Assembly (NCBI GenBank): GCA_026414545.1
Contig: JAOAIU010000027.1
Span: forward strand, 1 to 64,000
DNA from: Candidatus Saccharicenans sp.
GTDB lineage: Bacteria; Acidobacteriota; Aminicenantia; Aminicenantales; Saccharicenantaceae
Direction: 5' to 3'
Length of the DNA: 64,000 nucleotides
The notes below the pieces were generated by a model that was given only the letters and a program-made list of their open reading frames with translations, did no database searches and was not told the DNA's origin. A program made the translations under genes and the position numbers. This document shows positions 34,210 to 43,368 of this stretch, piece by piece; the first letter of the stretch is position 1; each line of letters opens with the position of its first letter.

Positions 34210-35895
34210 TCAGCCGGGCCCCAGGATTTCTCCGGCCAGGTCACCAGTGAATCGGTCTTCTTCAACCACTATTCGGCCGTTGACCATCACATAATGAATT
34301 CCCTCGGGATATTGATGTGGCTCAGACCAGGTGGCTTTATCCCTGATTTTATCGAAATCAAAAAGAACAAGGTCGGCAGCGTAGCCTTCCTTAATTCTAC
34401 CCCTTTGTTTTAGCCCGAACTTCTCCGCCGGAGCCGAGGTCATTTTTCTGACCATTTCCTCCAGGGGCATCAGCTTTTCCTTCCGGACATACTCGGCCAG
34501 GGCCCGGGGAAAACTGCCATAGTACCGCGGATGCGGCTTGCCTCTTAACAGAACCCCGGAGGTGGAAGCCAGCTCCCCGTCGGTGCAGAGGCAGGTCAGT
34601 GGGTGTCTGAGAATTTTTTTCAGGTTGTCTTCGCTCATAGCAAAACAGACCATGGAGACCTGCCCCTCTTCTTCCAGAAGAAGGTCGCGGATGAAGGTGA
34701 AGATGTCTTTGCCCTTCAACCTGGAAGCCTGTTCCAGGTTGAGGCCCTCCAGCCAGCGGTTCTTCTCGGTACGGACCGAAGAGATCAAGACCTTGTCCCA
34801 GGTGCCAACGTTCTGTTCGGCCTGGCTAACCGCTTCCCGCAGCCGAGCCTGCAGTTCGGGGTTTTTTAACCGTCCGAGAAAATCCTCCTTTTTCCCTTCG
34901 CGAACCCACAACGGGAAAAAGATGCTCAGGCCGGTGGCGAAAGCGGTGTAGGGATAGACGTCGGCCGCAATTCTCACTCCGCTGGCCAAAGCCTCGTCAA
35001 TCTTGCCCAGAAGCTCACCGATTTTGGCCCAGTTGCGGGGATAGCCAACCTTGAGGTGGGAGACCTCTAGGCTTACCCCGGCCTTTCTGGCAATGGTAAT
35101 TGCCTCTTCCAGGGCCTCCAGGACCCCGTCCTCTTCATCACGCATATGGGTGGCATAGACGCGATTTGATTGGCGGAGAACCCCGGCCAGCTCCACCAGC
35201 TCGTCGGTTGAGGCGAAGCTACCCGGGGCATACTCCAGCCCCGTGGACAGGCCCAGAGCCCCCTGCTTTAGGGCCTGACTGACCAGCTCTTTCATTCTCG
35301 CCAGTTCTGCGGCCGAGGCCTGGCGGTTGTCATAACCGACCACAGCTGCCCTGACCGTACCCTGGCCGACCAGGGTAGCATAGTTAATTCCGATTCCTCG
35401 GTTCGACAGGCGACGGTAGAATCCGGCCAGGTCGGTCCAGTCAACCTCTATTCCCAGTTCTTCTTTCAGATATCTGTTTTCGGTTTCCTTCATCTCCGGA
35501 GTCAGCGGAAAACGGGATGACCCGCAATTTCCGCCAACGGCCGTGGTAATTCCCTGGCGAACCAGGCTATCAGCTGTCGGGCAGACCAGCAACTCAACAT
35601 CGGTATGGGTATGGACGTCGATAAAACCGGGCGTCAGGCACAGGCCTCGGGCCTCGATGACCCGCCGGGCCTTTCTATTTCTTAGTTTTCCGATAATTTT
35701 AATATGCTTACCGCTGATTCCAACGTCCGCCTGGTAGGGCGGCCGGCCGCTGCCGTCAACCACCAGAGCATCCCGGATCAGCAGGTCCAGGTCGACCTCT
35801 TTCTGGCAGCCGCCCAGCATCAGCAGCCCGGCTGCTCCCAGGGCCACGCGGGTCCCCTGCTTCAAGAATTTCCTGCGGTCGAACCTATCTTCCAT
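34210..35895 (-). CDS. D-aminoacylase/N-acyl-D-amino-acid deacylase, Tat lipoprotein
   Basis: A 561-residue amidohydrolase that removes acyl groups from N-acyl-D-amino acids. The N-terminus has a twin-arginine motif (DRRKFLKQG) followed by a hydrophobic run and a lipobox with Cys at ~30 (MLGGCQ), so it is a Tat-exported lipoprotein. The amidohydrolase metal site starts with GFIDVHTHTD (~90-100); further motifs are GGNCGSSRFPLT, LSTGLEYAPG, THMRDEEDGVLEAL, VSHLKVG and the C-terminal PAEKFGLKQRGRIKEGYAADLVLFD. The SSRFPL part matches the D-acylase branch rather than dihydroorotases. It sits close to the M23 gene and may join it in cell-wall or peptide turnover; that link is inference. Confidence 0.88.
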   Translation of the reverse strand: MEDRFDRRKFLKQGTRVALGAAGLLMLGGCQKEVDLDLLIRDALVVDGSGRPPYQADVGISGKHIKIIGKLRNRKARRVIEARGLCLTPGFIDVHTHTDVELLVCPTADSLVRQGITTAVGGNCGSSRFPLTPEMKETENRYLKEELGIEVDWTDLAGFYRRLSNRGIGINYATLVGQGTVRAAVVGYDNRQASAAELARMKELVSQALKQGALGLSTGLEYAPGSFASTDELVELAGVLRQSNRVYATHMRDEEDGVLEALEEAITIARKAGVSLEVSHLKVGYPRNWAKIGELLGKIDEALASGVRIAADVYPYTAFATGLSIFFPLWVREGKKEDFLGRLKNPELQARLREAVSQAEQNVGTWDKVLISSVRTEKNRWLEGLNLEQASRLKGKDIFTFIRDLLLEEEGQVSMVCFAMSEDNLKKILRHPLTCLCTDGELASTSGVLLRGKPHPRYYGSFPRALAEYVRKEKLMPLEEMVRKMTSAPAEKFGLKQRGRIKEGYAADLVLFDFDKIRDKATWSEPHQYPEGIHYVMVNGRIVVEEDRFTGDLAGEILGPG

Positions 35896-36048
35896 CGCGA
35901 ACTCCCATTTAGCCTATAAAATTAATAAATCCCTGCCGATTTGGCAAGAAAAATTTCCCGGCTCTCGGGTCTTCTCCCAATCTCATTCAGAAAAACGCAT
36001 CCTTCCAGGTTGAATCTGCCGGCAGGGCCAGGTCCAGGCCCCCGGCTC

Positions 36049-36077
36049 TTGCCAGAATTGAGCCTTTTTGCTATTTT
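36049..36077 (+). promoter_or_regulatory. Possible promoter for the 56-residue gene
   Basis: TTGCCA (36049-36054) and TATTTT (36072-36077) are separated by 17 bases and lie 35 bases before the start codon at 36112. Confidence 0.4.
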
Positions 36078-36111
36078 TATTAGCTCTTTTTCCAACCGAC
36101 GGAGGTAAACC

Positions 36112-36282
36112 ATGGCTGATTCTGCCGCTGAAAAGGCCAGCAAAAACAAGAAAATCAACCGTCTGACTCTGGCCGAGATCGAGGCCCGGCTGGAAGAAAT
36201 CAAGAAAGCCGAAGGCCGCTGGCAGTCCCGTTACGCTCGGGCCCTGCTGGCCAGGAAGAAGGCTCTCACCGGCAGCAACTGA
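36112..36282 (+). CDS. Small basic helical protein, 56 residues, unknown
   Basis: A short gene supported by a strong ribosome site (GGAGG at 36101-36105, six bases before the ATG) and by coding-like content. The product is rich in Lys, Ala and Glu, with a polar N-terminus (SAAEKASKNKK) followed by what looks like one or two helices (LTLAEIEARLEEIKKAEG and SRYARALLARKKAL). It has no Cys, signal peptide or known motif. It sits between a divergent D-aminoacylase gene and rpsO. The heptad-like Leu/Ile spacing suggests a coiled coil or a nucleic-acid or ribosome-associated small protein; function is unknown. Confidence 0.65.
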   Translation: MADSAAEKASKNKKINRLTLAEIEARLEEIKKAEGRWQSRYARALLARKKALTGSN

Positions 36283-36334
36283 GCCGGCTGGCAGACAAAA
36301 ATTATAATTTCCTGAAAATAAATATCTTGGGCAT

Positions 36335-36363
36335 TTTACATTCAGGCCGATTTCTGGTATCAT
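36335..36363 (+). promoter_or_regulatory. Promoter of rpsO-pnp
   Basis: TTTACA (36335-36340), 17-base spacer and TATCAT (36358-36363) with an extended -10 TG two bases upstream. It lies 27 bases before the rpsO GTG and fits an abundantly expressed ribosomal operon. Confidence 0.7.
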
Positions 36364-36390
36364 TATCGAGAAAAATAAGGAGTAAAAAGA

Positions 36391-36657
36391 GTGTTAACGA
36401 AAGAAGTAAAGACCAAAATCATTCAGGACAATCAGGTGCATCCTACTGATTCCGGTTCTCCGGAAGTTCAGATTGCCATCCTGACTGAAAGGATTAACCA
36501 GCTAATAACGCATTTTCAGACCCACAAGAAGGATTTTCATTCCAGGCGCGGTCTGATGAAGCTGGTCGGGCAGAGGAAAAGGTTGCTGGAGTATCTCAAG
36601 AATAACGACAAGGAGAGGTACCTGGCGCTTATCAAGAAATTGAATCTCAGAAAATAG
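36391..36657 (+). CDS. rpsO: 30S ribosomal protein S15
   Basis: S15 binds 16S rRNA at the central-domain three-way junction and is an early assembly protein. The 88-residue protein has the family length and hallmarks: [23 protein letters not shown] and [26 protein letters not shown], containing the rRNA-contacting His, Asp and Arg residues. It starts with GTG eight bases after AAGGAG. The classical rpsO-pnp order is kept, with a 29-base gap. An upstream extended -10 promoter is visible. Confidence 0.97.
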   Translation: MLTKEVKTKIIQDNQVHPTDSGSPEVQIAILTERINQLITHFQTHKKDFHSRRGLMKLVGQRKRLLEYLKNNDKERYLALIKKLNLRK

Positions 36658-36686
36658 GCCATCCGCCGTAAAATCGAGTTTTAACC

Positions 36687-38879
36687 ATGTCTAATACTAT
36701 CAATATTGAAATCGGTGGTCGAACTCTATCCATAGAGCTCGGCAAAGTGGGCAAGCAGGCTGACGGTTCAGCTCTGGTTCGCTACGGCGACACCATCATG
36801 CTGGTTACCGCCACCTGCAAGAAGGAAGTTTCGGGCGAAAAGAATTTTCTGCCGCTGATCGTTGATTACCGGGAGAACACCTACGCTGCCGGCAAGATTC
36901 CCGGTGGCTTTTTCAAGCGCGAGGGCAAGCCCTCAGAGCGCGAAATTCTGGTGGCCAGGCTGATCGACCGGCCTATCCGGCCGCTATTCCCCGAGGGTTA
37001 CTTTCAGGATACCCAGGTGGTGGCCCTGCTGCTTTCGGCCGACCTGGAAAATGAACCGGACACCCTGGGAATCATCGGAGCCTCGGCCGCCCTGTACTTC
37101 TCGGAAATTCCCTTCACCACTCCCCTGGGAGCGGTCAAGGTCGGACTGGTCGACGGCCAGTTCATCATCAACCCGAAAGCCAGCCAGCTGGAAAATTCCG
37201 TGCTGAACATGGTGGTGGCCGGCAACGAAGACGGCATCTGCATGATTGAAGCTGGCGCCCTGGAAGTCGAAGAAGAAAAGGTGCTGGAAGGGTTGCTGCT
37301 GGCCCAGGAAGAAATCAAGAAAATCGTCCAGGCCCAGAAAGAGCTGTTCAGCCAGCTGAACATTCAGAAGCTCCCGGTCCAGGCCAAAGCTCCCGACCCG
37401 GAAAAGGTCAGGAAGATTGAAGAGGAAATCCGGGAGGAACTTCTCCAGGCCATCCAGATCAAGCAGAAAAAGGCCAGCGAAAAGGCTGCTGACGACATCC
37501 TCAACCGCCTGCTGGCGGCCATTCCCAAAGAAAACACAGAAGAAATAACCCAGACCAAGGAAATCTTTTATAACCTTCAGAAAAAGCTCGTCCGGGAACT
37601 GGTGCTCAACGAAGGCCGTCGGGCCGATGGCCGGGCCTTTAACGAACTCCGTCCCATCAGCATCGAAGTTGGCCTGTTGCCCAGGACGCACGGCTCGGCT
37701 CTGTTCACCCGCGGCGAGACCCAGAGCCTGGCTACGGTTACCCTGGGCACGTTTGAAGACGTCCAGCGCCTGGACGGCCTGGGCGAAGAGGCCGAGAAGA
37801 GATTCATGCTGCATTACAATTTTCCGCCCTTCTGCGTGGGCGAAGTTTCTTTCATGCGGGCCCCGGGTCGGAGGGAAATCGGTCACGGAGCTCTGGCTGA
37901 AAAGGGCATTCTGCCGGCCATCCCGGATGAAGAAACCTTTCCTTACACCATCAGAATTGTATCCGATATCTTAGAATCTAACGGCTCTTCTTCCATGGCC
38001 ACCGTTTGCGGCGGAGTCCTGGCCCTGATGGATGCCGGGGTCCCGCTCAAGATGGTGGTGGCCGGAATCGCCACCGGCCTGGTGAAAGAGGGCGACCGCT
38101 ATGCCATCCTGACTGATATCGCCGGCCTGGAAGACCACTACGGCGACATGGACTTCAAGGTGACCGGCTCGGAAAAGGGCATCACCGCCATCCAGCTCGA
38201 CCTCAAACTCCCCTACTTGACTCCACAGATCCTGAGAGAAGCGCTGTGGCAGTCGCGGGAAGCCAGGCTCCAGGTCCTGGAAAAGATGAAGGCCGTCCTG
38301 CCCGAACCGAGGCCGGAACTTTCACCCTATGCTCCGCGGATCATAATCCTGTTCATCAACCCGGAGAAGGTGCCCGACGTCATCGGTCCGGCCGGCAAGA
38401 TGATCAAAAAAATCGTGGCCCAGACCAATGCCAAGATAGACATCGAGGAGACCGGCAAGGTGACCATCGCCGCTTCCGATATGGAATCGGCTGAAAAAGC
38501 CAAGCAGATGATAAGAGAAATCACGGTCGAGGTGGAGCTGGGCCAGGTTTACACCGGCAAGGTAGTCAGACTGGAAGAATACGGAGCCTTTGTCGAAATC
38601 CTGCCCAACATCGTTGGCCTGCTGCACATCTCAGAAGTGGCCCCCTACCGGGTCCGCAACATCAAGGATGAGATCAGCCTGGGCCAGACCCTCACCGTCA
38701 AGGTTATAGACATAGACGAAGAAAACAACCGCATCCGCCTCAGCAAGAAGGCTCTGGAAGAAACCGCTCCCCGTCGCCAGGACGAGGGAGGAGAACGCCG
38801 CGGCCACGGCCATTATCATGACCGCCGGCCGCATGGTTCCAGCCATTCCCGTCCCAGGGGTGACCGAAACAGGTTTTAA
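36687..38879 (+). CDS. pnp: Polyribonucleotide nucleotidyltransferase (PNPase)
   Basis: PNPase is a phosphorolytic 3'-5' exoribonuclease in mRNA turnover. The 730-residue protein has two RNase PH domains (~10-215 and ~305-535) separated by a helical region, then a KH domain (~555-610, with [12 protein letters not shown], the GxxG loop) and an S1 domain (~620-690, with [19 protein letters not shown]). The catalytic region [20 protein letters not shown] in the second PH domain carries the active-site Asp residues. The C-terminal ~35 residues are rich in Arg, His and Gly. It is downstream of rpsO and followed after 11 bases by pseudopilin-like genes. Confidence 0.97.
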   Translation: MSNTINIEIGGRTLSIELGKVGKQADGSALVRYGDTIMLVTATCKKEVSGEKNFLPLIVDYRENTYAAGKIPGGFFKREGKPSEREILVARLIDRPIRPLFPEGYFQDTQVVALLLSADLENEPDTLGIIGASAALYFSEIPFTTPLGAVKVGLVDGQFIINPKASQLENSVLNMVVAGNEDGICMIEAGALEVEEEKVLEGLLLAQEEIKKIVQAQKELFSQLNIQKLPVQAKAPDPEKVRKIEEEIREELLQAIQIKQKKASEKAADDILNRLLAAIPKENTEEITQTKEIFYNLQKKLVRELVLNEGRRADGRAFNELRPISIEVGLLPRTHGSALFTRGETQSLATVTLGTFEDVQRLDGLGEEAEKRFMLHYNFPPFCVGEVSFMRAPGRREIGHGALAEKGILPAIPDEETFPYTIRIVSDILESNGSSSMATVCGGVLALMDAGVPLKMVVAGIATGLVKEGDRYAILTDIAGLEDHYGDMDFKVTGSEKGITAIQLDLKLPYLTPQILREALWQSREARLQVLEKMKAVLPEPRPELSPYAPRIIILFINPEKVPDVIGPAGKMIKKIVAQTNAKIDIEETGKVTIAASDMESAEKAKQMIREITVEVELGQVYTGKVVRLEEYGAFVEILPNIVGLLHISEVAPYRVRNIKDEISLGQTLTVKVIDIDEENNRIRLSKKALEETAPRRQDEGGERRGHGHYHDRRPHGSSHSRPRGDRNRF

Positions 38880-38890
38880 GATTTAATAAA

Positions 38891-39403
38891 ATGACAGACT
38901 GGTCCAGGGGCATCCGGAAACGGAGGCGGCGGGGGTTTACCCTCCTGGAAATGGTGGTAACCCTGTCCATCCTGGCCCTGCTGACGGCAGTGGCCATTCC
39001 CGTCATCACCACCTCGGTCAAGCGAGAAAAGGAAATCCAGTTGCAACAGAGTCTGAGGATGATCAGGCAGGCCATCGATGACTACAAGAAGCTGGCCGAC
39101 GAGAAAAAAATCAAAGTGGACCCCGATAGTTTCGGCTATCCCCCGGACCTGGAGACCCTGGTCAATGGCGTGGAGGTGGAGCAGGAAATCACTGAGGATT
39201 CGGGAAGGAAAACCACCAGGAGGGTCCTGGTCCGTTTTCTCAGAAGAATTCCCCTGGACCCGATGACCAATTCCTACGATTGGGGACTGCGCTCCTACCA
39301 GGACAAGCCCGATTCCGATACCTGGGGCGGAGATAACGTCTATGACGTCTATACCCGGAGCCAGGGAACGGCTCTGGACGGAACTAAATACCGGGATTGG
39401 TAA
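38891..39403 (+). CDS. Type II secretion/type IV pilin-like protein (pseudopilin), GspG-like
   Basis: A 170-residue prepilin-like protein. It has a class III signal: a basic leader RGIRKRRRRG and then FTLLEMVVTLSILALLTAVAIPV, with cleavage predicted after Gly17 and the conserved Glu at mature position 5. The soluble domain has the Pro-rich loop and the ending (DNVYDVYTRSQGTALDGTKY) of GspG-type major pseudopilins. Prepilin peptidase and assembly ATPase genes are not in this window, so the machine must be encoded elsewhere. It is co-directional with pnp 11 bases upstream. Confidence 0.85.
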   Translation: MTDWSRGIRKRRRRGFTLLEMVVTLSILALLTAVAIPVITTSVKREKEIQLQQSLRMIRQAIDDYKKLADEKKIKVDPDSFGYPPDLETLVNGVEVEQEITEDSGRKTTRRVLVRFLRRIPLDPMTNSYDWGLRSYQDKPDSDTWGGDNVYDVYTRSQGTALDGTKYRDW

Positions 39404-39404
39404 G

Positions 39405-39818
39405 ATGAAAATTACCAGACTCCACCGAAAAAACCGGGGCTTTACCCTGATAGAAATCCTGATTGTGCTCAGCATCATCGGCATTCTGCTGGGGCTGGCC
39501 GTTCCCCAGTACCAGATGTCGGTCAAACGGGCCCGGGAAGCCGTGCTCAAAGAGAACCTGTTCATCATGCGCAAGATGATTGACCAGTACTACCAGGATA
39601 AACATAAGTACCCGCCGAGCCTGCAATCTCTGGTTGAAGAAAATTACCTTAAGACCATCCCCGTCGACCCCATCACCGGTTCCAACGAAACCTGGGTGGA
39701 GGTCAGGCAAATGCCCCCGGTGGATGAATACATTCCTGCCGAAAACCTGGGCGTGGTGGATGTCAAGTCCGGCTCGGAAGCCAGAGCCCTGGATGGCACC
39801 CCGTATAATACCTGGTAG
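39405..39818 (+). CDS. Pseudopilin, GspG-like
   Basis: A 137-residue paralogue of the preceding pseudopilin. The leader ends in RKNRG and is followed by FTLIEILIVLSIIGILLGLAVPQY, with Glu at mature position 5. The soluble part includes PPSLQSLVEENYLKTIPVDPITGS, a motif of GspG/type IV pilin-like proteins, and ends in GTPYNTW. The ATG at 39405 is chosen because it follows the previous stop by one base and gives a normal short leader; the frame remains open for 21 codons upstream inside the preceding gene. Confidence 0.86.
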   Translation: MKITRLHRKNRGFTLIEILIVLSIIGILLGLAVPQYQMSVKRAREAVLKENLFIMRKMIDQYYQDKHKYPPSLQSLVEENYLKTIPVDPITGSNETWVEVRQMPPVDEYIPAENLGVVDVKSGSEARALDGTPYNTW

Positions 39819-39829
39819 TAGAACCCGGC

Positions 39830-40456
39830 ATGAAAACCGGAAAGATCTCTGAGCCTCTACAGAAAATAAAACGGGTCAGGCTAAACTGTCCTCCACCCCG
39901 GGGATCAATAACCGCCAGATGGCAAAAACCACCCGGCTATACCCTGCTGCTGTTGCTCATCGTCATTTTCGTAATGAGCCTCGGGCTGTTAGTGGCCGTT
40001 CCGGTGCTGGAAACGCAGCTCCGGCGAGAAAAAGAAGAGGAACTGATTTTCCGGGGCAAACAGTACGTCGAGGCCATCAGACTATATCAGCAGAAAAAAC
40101 CCGGGGCCTACCCTTCTTCCCTGGAAGACCTGGTCAAGGAAAAATGTCTCCGAAGGGTCTATCGCGACCCCATGGCGGAAGACGGAAAATGGAACCTGCT
40201 GTTGATTCCCTCGGGGGCCGAGGCTGGCCGGGCCACGGTTCGGGCCGGTGAAACCCAGTCGTCCGACAGGTTGCTGGTGGTGACAGAAGAAAACCTTAAA
40301 AAAATCAGGAATCCGCAAATAGTGGGAGTGGTCAGTTCTTCTGATAAAAAAGCGATAAAAATATATATGGACGAAGAATATTACAACAGGTGGCTCTTTT
40401 ATCACGGCCAGGTGGCCGGCAAGAAGCCGCAGCTGATCTATCAAACCGGAAATTGA
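39830..40456 (+). CDS. Minor pseudopilin-like protein lacking Glu5
   Basis: A 208-residue protein with a long basic N-terminal leader (~42 residues), the sequence PPGYTLLLLLIVIFVMSLGLL as the hydrophobic helix, and a soluble domain that repeats the YQQKKPGAYPSSLEDLVKEK pattern of its neighbours. The tripeptide before the helix (PPG-YTLL) fits a prepilin cleavage site, but position 5 is Leu instead of Glu, so the signature of ordinary pseudopilins is missing. GspK-type tip pseudopilins also lack this Glu, though GspK is larger. It follows the second pseudopilin after 11 bases. Confidence 0.72.
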   Translation: MKTGKISEPLQKIKRVRLNCPPPRGSITARWQKPPGYTLLLLLIVIFVMSLGLLVAVPVLETQLRREKEEELIFRGKQYVEAIRLYQQKKPGAYPSSLEDLVKEKCLRRVYRDPMAEDGKWNLLLIPSGAEAGRATVRAGETQSSDRLLVVTEENLKKIRNPQIVGVVSSSDKKAIKIYMDEEYYNRWLFYHGQVAGKKPQLIYQTGN

Positions 40457-40480
40457 CCGGTCCCTTCCTTCCTGGCCACC

Positions 40481-40966
40481 CTACCTGTTCTTGACCCAAT
40501 CCGGGAGAACGAAGGATATCCTCTGATAGAGCTGGAGGTTATTGGCCTCGGCCTGGCCGGCCTTTAGCTCCAGGACATAGAGAGCTGGCTGGCGCGGCCT
40601 GTAGCCAGGGCAAGGGTCCTGGCGACAGGGCGGGACATTCTTTTCGATATGGACAACCTGCTGGTGAGAGTTGAGCCAGATGATATCCAGGGGAATCAGG
40701 GTGTTTTTCATCCAGAAAGAGTAAAGGTCTTCTTCCTCGAACACAAACAACATGCCCTGGTCCGACTCCAGCTTTTCCCGGAACATCAGGCCCCGTTCCC
40801 TCTCGGCCGGGGTAACGGCTAGTTCGGCCGTGATTTCCCGGCCGCCTGGAAGAAAGACCTTGATGAACCTGTCACGGCGGCTGGCCTGGCAGTAAAGCTG
40901 AACCATGACCGCCAAGCACAGAGCCACCATGGTCAGACTGCGCTTCCATAGGGCTGCTTGCTGCAC
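40481..40966 (-). CDS. DUF192 family exported protein
   Basis: A 161-residue protein with an N-terminal membrane segment (LTMVALCLAVMVQLYC), perhaps a lipoprotein signal ending at Cys, followed by a DUF192 domain: TPAERERGLMFREKL, MLFVFEEEDLYSFWMKNTLIPLDIIWLN, VVHIEKNVPPC, and YVLELKAGQAE. Function of DUF192 is unknown; a structural relation to a small beta-barrel fold has been described. The GTG at 40966 is preferred over a TTG at 41002 because AGGAG precedes it by nine bases. It is the last gene of the proS-pcm-DUF192 run. Confidence 0.8.
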   Translation of the reverse strand: MQQAALWKRSLTMVALCLAVMVQLYCQASRRDRFIKVFLPGGREITAELAVTPAERERGLMFREKLESDQGMLFVFEEEDLYSFWMKNTLIPLDIIWLNSHQQVVHIEKNVPPCRQDPCPGYRPRQPALYVLELKAGQAEANNLQLYQRISFVLPDWVKNR

Positions 40967-41009
40967 CTTGTTTCTCCTGTCATCATTTTGCCTTGAAATC
41001 AAGATTATT

Positions 41010-41648
41010 TCAATGAACCGTAATTAGAGGCACAAATCTCACCCCGATCAGTCGTTGTTCGTCCCAGCCAGTTTCCGTTCGGGTAACCAGTACCAGTTCC
41101 TGAAAATCGGTGCCCACCGGGATGACCATCTTCCCGCCCACCTTTAGCTGCTCGACCAGGGTTGGCGGCACCGAGGCCGGGGCAGCGGAAACCAGCACCG
41201 CATCATAAGGGGCATGCTCAGGCCAGCCAAGCGTACCGTCGCCTACCCGGAAGTGAATGTTCTGGTAACCGAGCTTCTCCAGAACGGCCCGGGCCCTGTC
41301 CGATAGTTCCGGGATCAATTCCACGGTATAGACCTCTTTGACTATCTCGGCCAGGACAGCCGTCTGGTAACCGGAGCCGGTTCCAATCTCCAGGACCCTT
41401 TCCCGGCCGTGCAACTTCAGAGCTTCGGTCATGTAGGCCACGATGTAAGGTTGAGAAATGGTCTGGCCTTCACCTATGGGCAGGGGCTCATCACCGTAGG
41501 CCAGCTCTTTCATCTGTTCGGGAACGAAAAGGTGGCGGGGCACCCGGAGCATGGCTTTGAGGACCTTCTTATCACTGACCCCGCGGCGGCGAATCTGGTA
41601 TTCGACCATATCCTTTCTTTCCCGGTCAAAGGTCGAATCCTGACTCAC
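41010..41648 (-). CDS. pcm: Protein-L-isoaspartate O-methyltransferase
   Basis: PCMT repairs isoaspartyl damage by methylating it with S-adenosylmethionine. The 212-residue protein shows the family's [26 protein letters not shown]-like region (here [20 protein letters not shown]), motif I [16 protein letters not shown], the [25 protein letters not shown] block and [10 protein letters not shown]. All are intact, and the length is normal. GTG start follows GGGAGGGGG. It lies 63 bases downstream of proS in the same orientation. Confidence 0.95.
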   Translation of the reverse strand: [212 protein letters not shown]

Positions 41649-41711
41649 GCCCCCTCCCTGGGTCGTTATGATCAGACCGGCTTACAACGGCCGGGCCGGA
41701 CCGCTGAAGCC

Positions 41712-43160
41712 TCAATAAGCCCGGGCAAAATAGGCCAGGGTTGTGGCTTCCTGGCCGCAGCAGACACAGCGACCACTCGGTAGATTATCCTGGTTGAGCG
41801 GAATAACCCTGATGGTGGCCATGGTTTCTTCCTTGACCTTCGCTTCGCACTCTTCCCGGCCGCACCACCGGGCCCTGATAAAGCCCCGTTTTTCCTCTAT
41901 CGTCCTCTTGAACTCTTCGTAGCTCTCAACTTCCCTGGTGTTTTCCTTCTGAAAAGCCAGAGCCCGGTCGAACAGGGCCTTCTGGATGGCAGTCAACATC
42001 TCCCCAATCCTCACTTCTAGGCCACTCATCTCAAGGGCAATTTTCTCCTTGTTGTCACGGCGAACGGCAATCACCTGGTTGTTCTTGACATCCCTCGGGC
42101 CAATTTCCAGGCGCAAGGGCACGCCCCTCATTTCCCACTCAGAAAACTTCCAGCCGGGTGTGTACTCGGCCCGGTCGTCGAGGTGAACCCGGTAGCCAGC
42201 CTGCTGCAGAGAATCCTTGAGTTTTCTGGCCACCGGCAGCACACTTTCTTTCCAGTTCCCGATGGAGATAGGCACTATGATTACCTGGATGGGGGCCACC
42301 TGGGGCGGGAAGACCAGTCCGGAATCATCACCGTGAGACATGACCAGGGCCCCGATCATCCTGGTGGAAACTCCCCAGGAAGTTTGCCAGACATACTGGA
42401 GTTTCTGGTTGCGGTCCTCGAACTTGATGTCGAAGACCCGGGCAAAATGCTGGCCGAGGTTGTGAGAGGTACCCATCTGCAGGGCTTTGCCATCGGACAT
42501 CAGGGCTTCGATGGCATAGGTGGCCTCAGCCCCGGCAAACTTTTCCCGGTCGGTCTTCCGGCCATAAATCACCGGGATGGCCAGCTCGGTTTCCACGAAT
42601 TCGCGGTACATTTCCAGGACACGCAAGGTCTCTTCCTGGGCTTCCTCAAACGTTTCGTGGGCGGTATGACCTTCCTGCCACAGAAATTCCGTGGTCCGGA
42701 GAAAGGGCCTGGTGACTTTTTCCCAGCGGACGACGTTAGCCCATTGATTTATCAGCACCGGCAGATCCCGCCAGGACTGGATCCACCTGGAATACATATG
42801 ACCGATTATGGCTTCGGAAGTCGGCCGCACGGCCAGTCTTTCTTCCAGCTCGTCTTCCCCGCCGTGGGTTACCCAGGCCACTTCGGGGGCAAAACCTTTC
42901 AGATGTTCCATTTCCTTGCGCAGAAAACTCTCCGGGATGAACACCGGGAAGTAGGCGTTGACGTGGCCGCTGGCTTTAATCCGTCGGTCCAGCAATCTCT
43001 GTATATTCTCCCAGATGGCGTAGCCGTAAGGCCTGATGACCATCATGCCCTTCATCGGAGCATAATCGGCCAGCTCGGCTCGCCTGATGAGGTCCACGTA
43101 CCAGCGGGAAAAATCTTCGCTCTTGGGAGTGATCTGGGTCACCAATCTTTCTTCGTTCAC
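41712..43160 (-). CDS. proS: Prolyl-tRNA synthetase, archaeal/eukaryote-like type
   Basis: It charges tRNA-Pro. The 482-residue enzyme belongs to the short type (ProS type 3) without the editing insertion found in E. coli. Class II motif 2 is at RWEKVTRPFLRTTEFLWQEGHTAH and motif 3 at GVSTRMIGALVMSHGDDSGLV; the anticodon-binding domain follows, and the C-terminal zinc-binding-like tail has the Cys of CGREECEAK and CVCC, ending with ARAY, typical of this type. The GTG at 43160 is preferred for length and a GGAGGT upstream. It leads the operon with pcm and the DUF192 gene. Confidence 0.94.
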   Translation of the reverse strand: MNEERLVTQITPKSEDFSRWYVDLIRRAELADYAPMKGMMVIRPYGYAIWENIQRLLDRRIKASGHVNAYFPVFIPESFLRKEMEHLKGFAPEVAWVTHGGEDELEERLAVRPTSEAIIGHMYSRWIQSWRDLPVLINQWANVVRWEKVTRPFLRTTEFLWQEGHTAHETFEEAQEETLRVLEMYREFVETELAIPVIYGRKTDREKFAGAEATYAIEALMSDGKALQMGTSHNLGQHFARVFDIKFEDRNQKLQYVWQTSWGVSTRMIGALVMSHGDDSGLVFPPQVAPIQVIIVPISIGNWKESVLPVARKLKDSLQQAGYRVHLDDRAEYTPGWKFSEWEMRGVPLRLEIGPRDVKNNQVIAVRRDNKEKIALEMSGLEVRIGEMLTAIQKALFDRALAFQKENTREVESYEEFKRTIEEKRGFIRARWCGREECEAKVKEETMATIRVIPLNQDNLPSGRCVCCGQEATTLAYFARAY

Positions 43161-43277
43161 CGTGAATTTACCTCCAGCACTTTGGCTAATGATAGCCAGC
43201 CGCCAATTTTTTGTCAAGGAAAGGGGTGATACCAATCGGGTCGAAAAAAACCCGGGGGTGAGACAAATTTAACCCGT

Positions 43278-43330
43278 TTTTTCATCCTTAGGGATGATTG
43301 AAAAGCCCCGGTGGCCTGATAAATTGATGG
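43278..43330 (+). promoter_or_regulatory. Element upstream of the first PilZ-like gene, related to that of the second
   Basis: The block TTTCATCC, loop, AGGGAT (43280-43295), then a 34-base stretch (43297-43330) matches the region before the second PilZ-like gene at 22 of 34 positions without gaps. It contains a hairpin (TCATCC/GGATGA) and TTGAAA-16-TAAATT, which could be promoter hexamers. Whether it works as promoter, operator or structured RNA is undecided. Confidence 0.45.
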
Positions 43331-43368
43331 CGAAATTGTTTTTAAGGAAAAGGAAGCGGCGGCTATGA
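43327..43368 (+). other. Possible 13-codon leader peptide overlapping the PilZ-like gene
   Basis: An ATG at 43327 opens a frame for a basic 13-residue peptide (ending RKRKRRL) whose TGA overlaps the PilZ gene's ATG as ATGA at 43365-43368. That arrangement could couple translation. It lacks a clear ribosome site and may be chance. Confidence 0.25.

Noticed and set aside
43270..43330. A GEMM (cyclic-di-GMP-I) riboswitch match
   Set aside because: The hairpin plus GAAAAGCC...GGCC arrangement is suggestive, but the conserved GGGCAAACC core and the tetraloop receptor are not present, so the known riboswitch class cannot be claimed.
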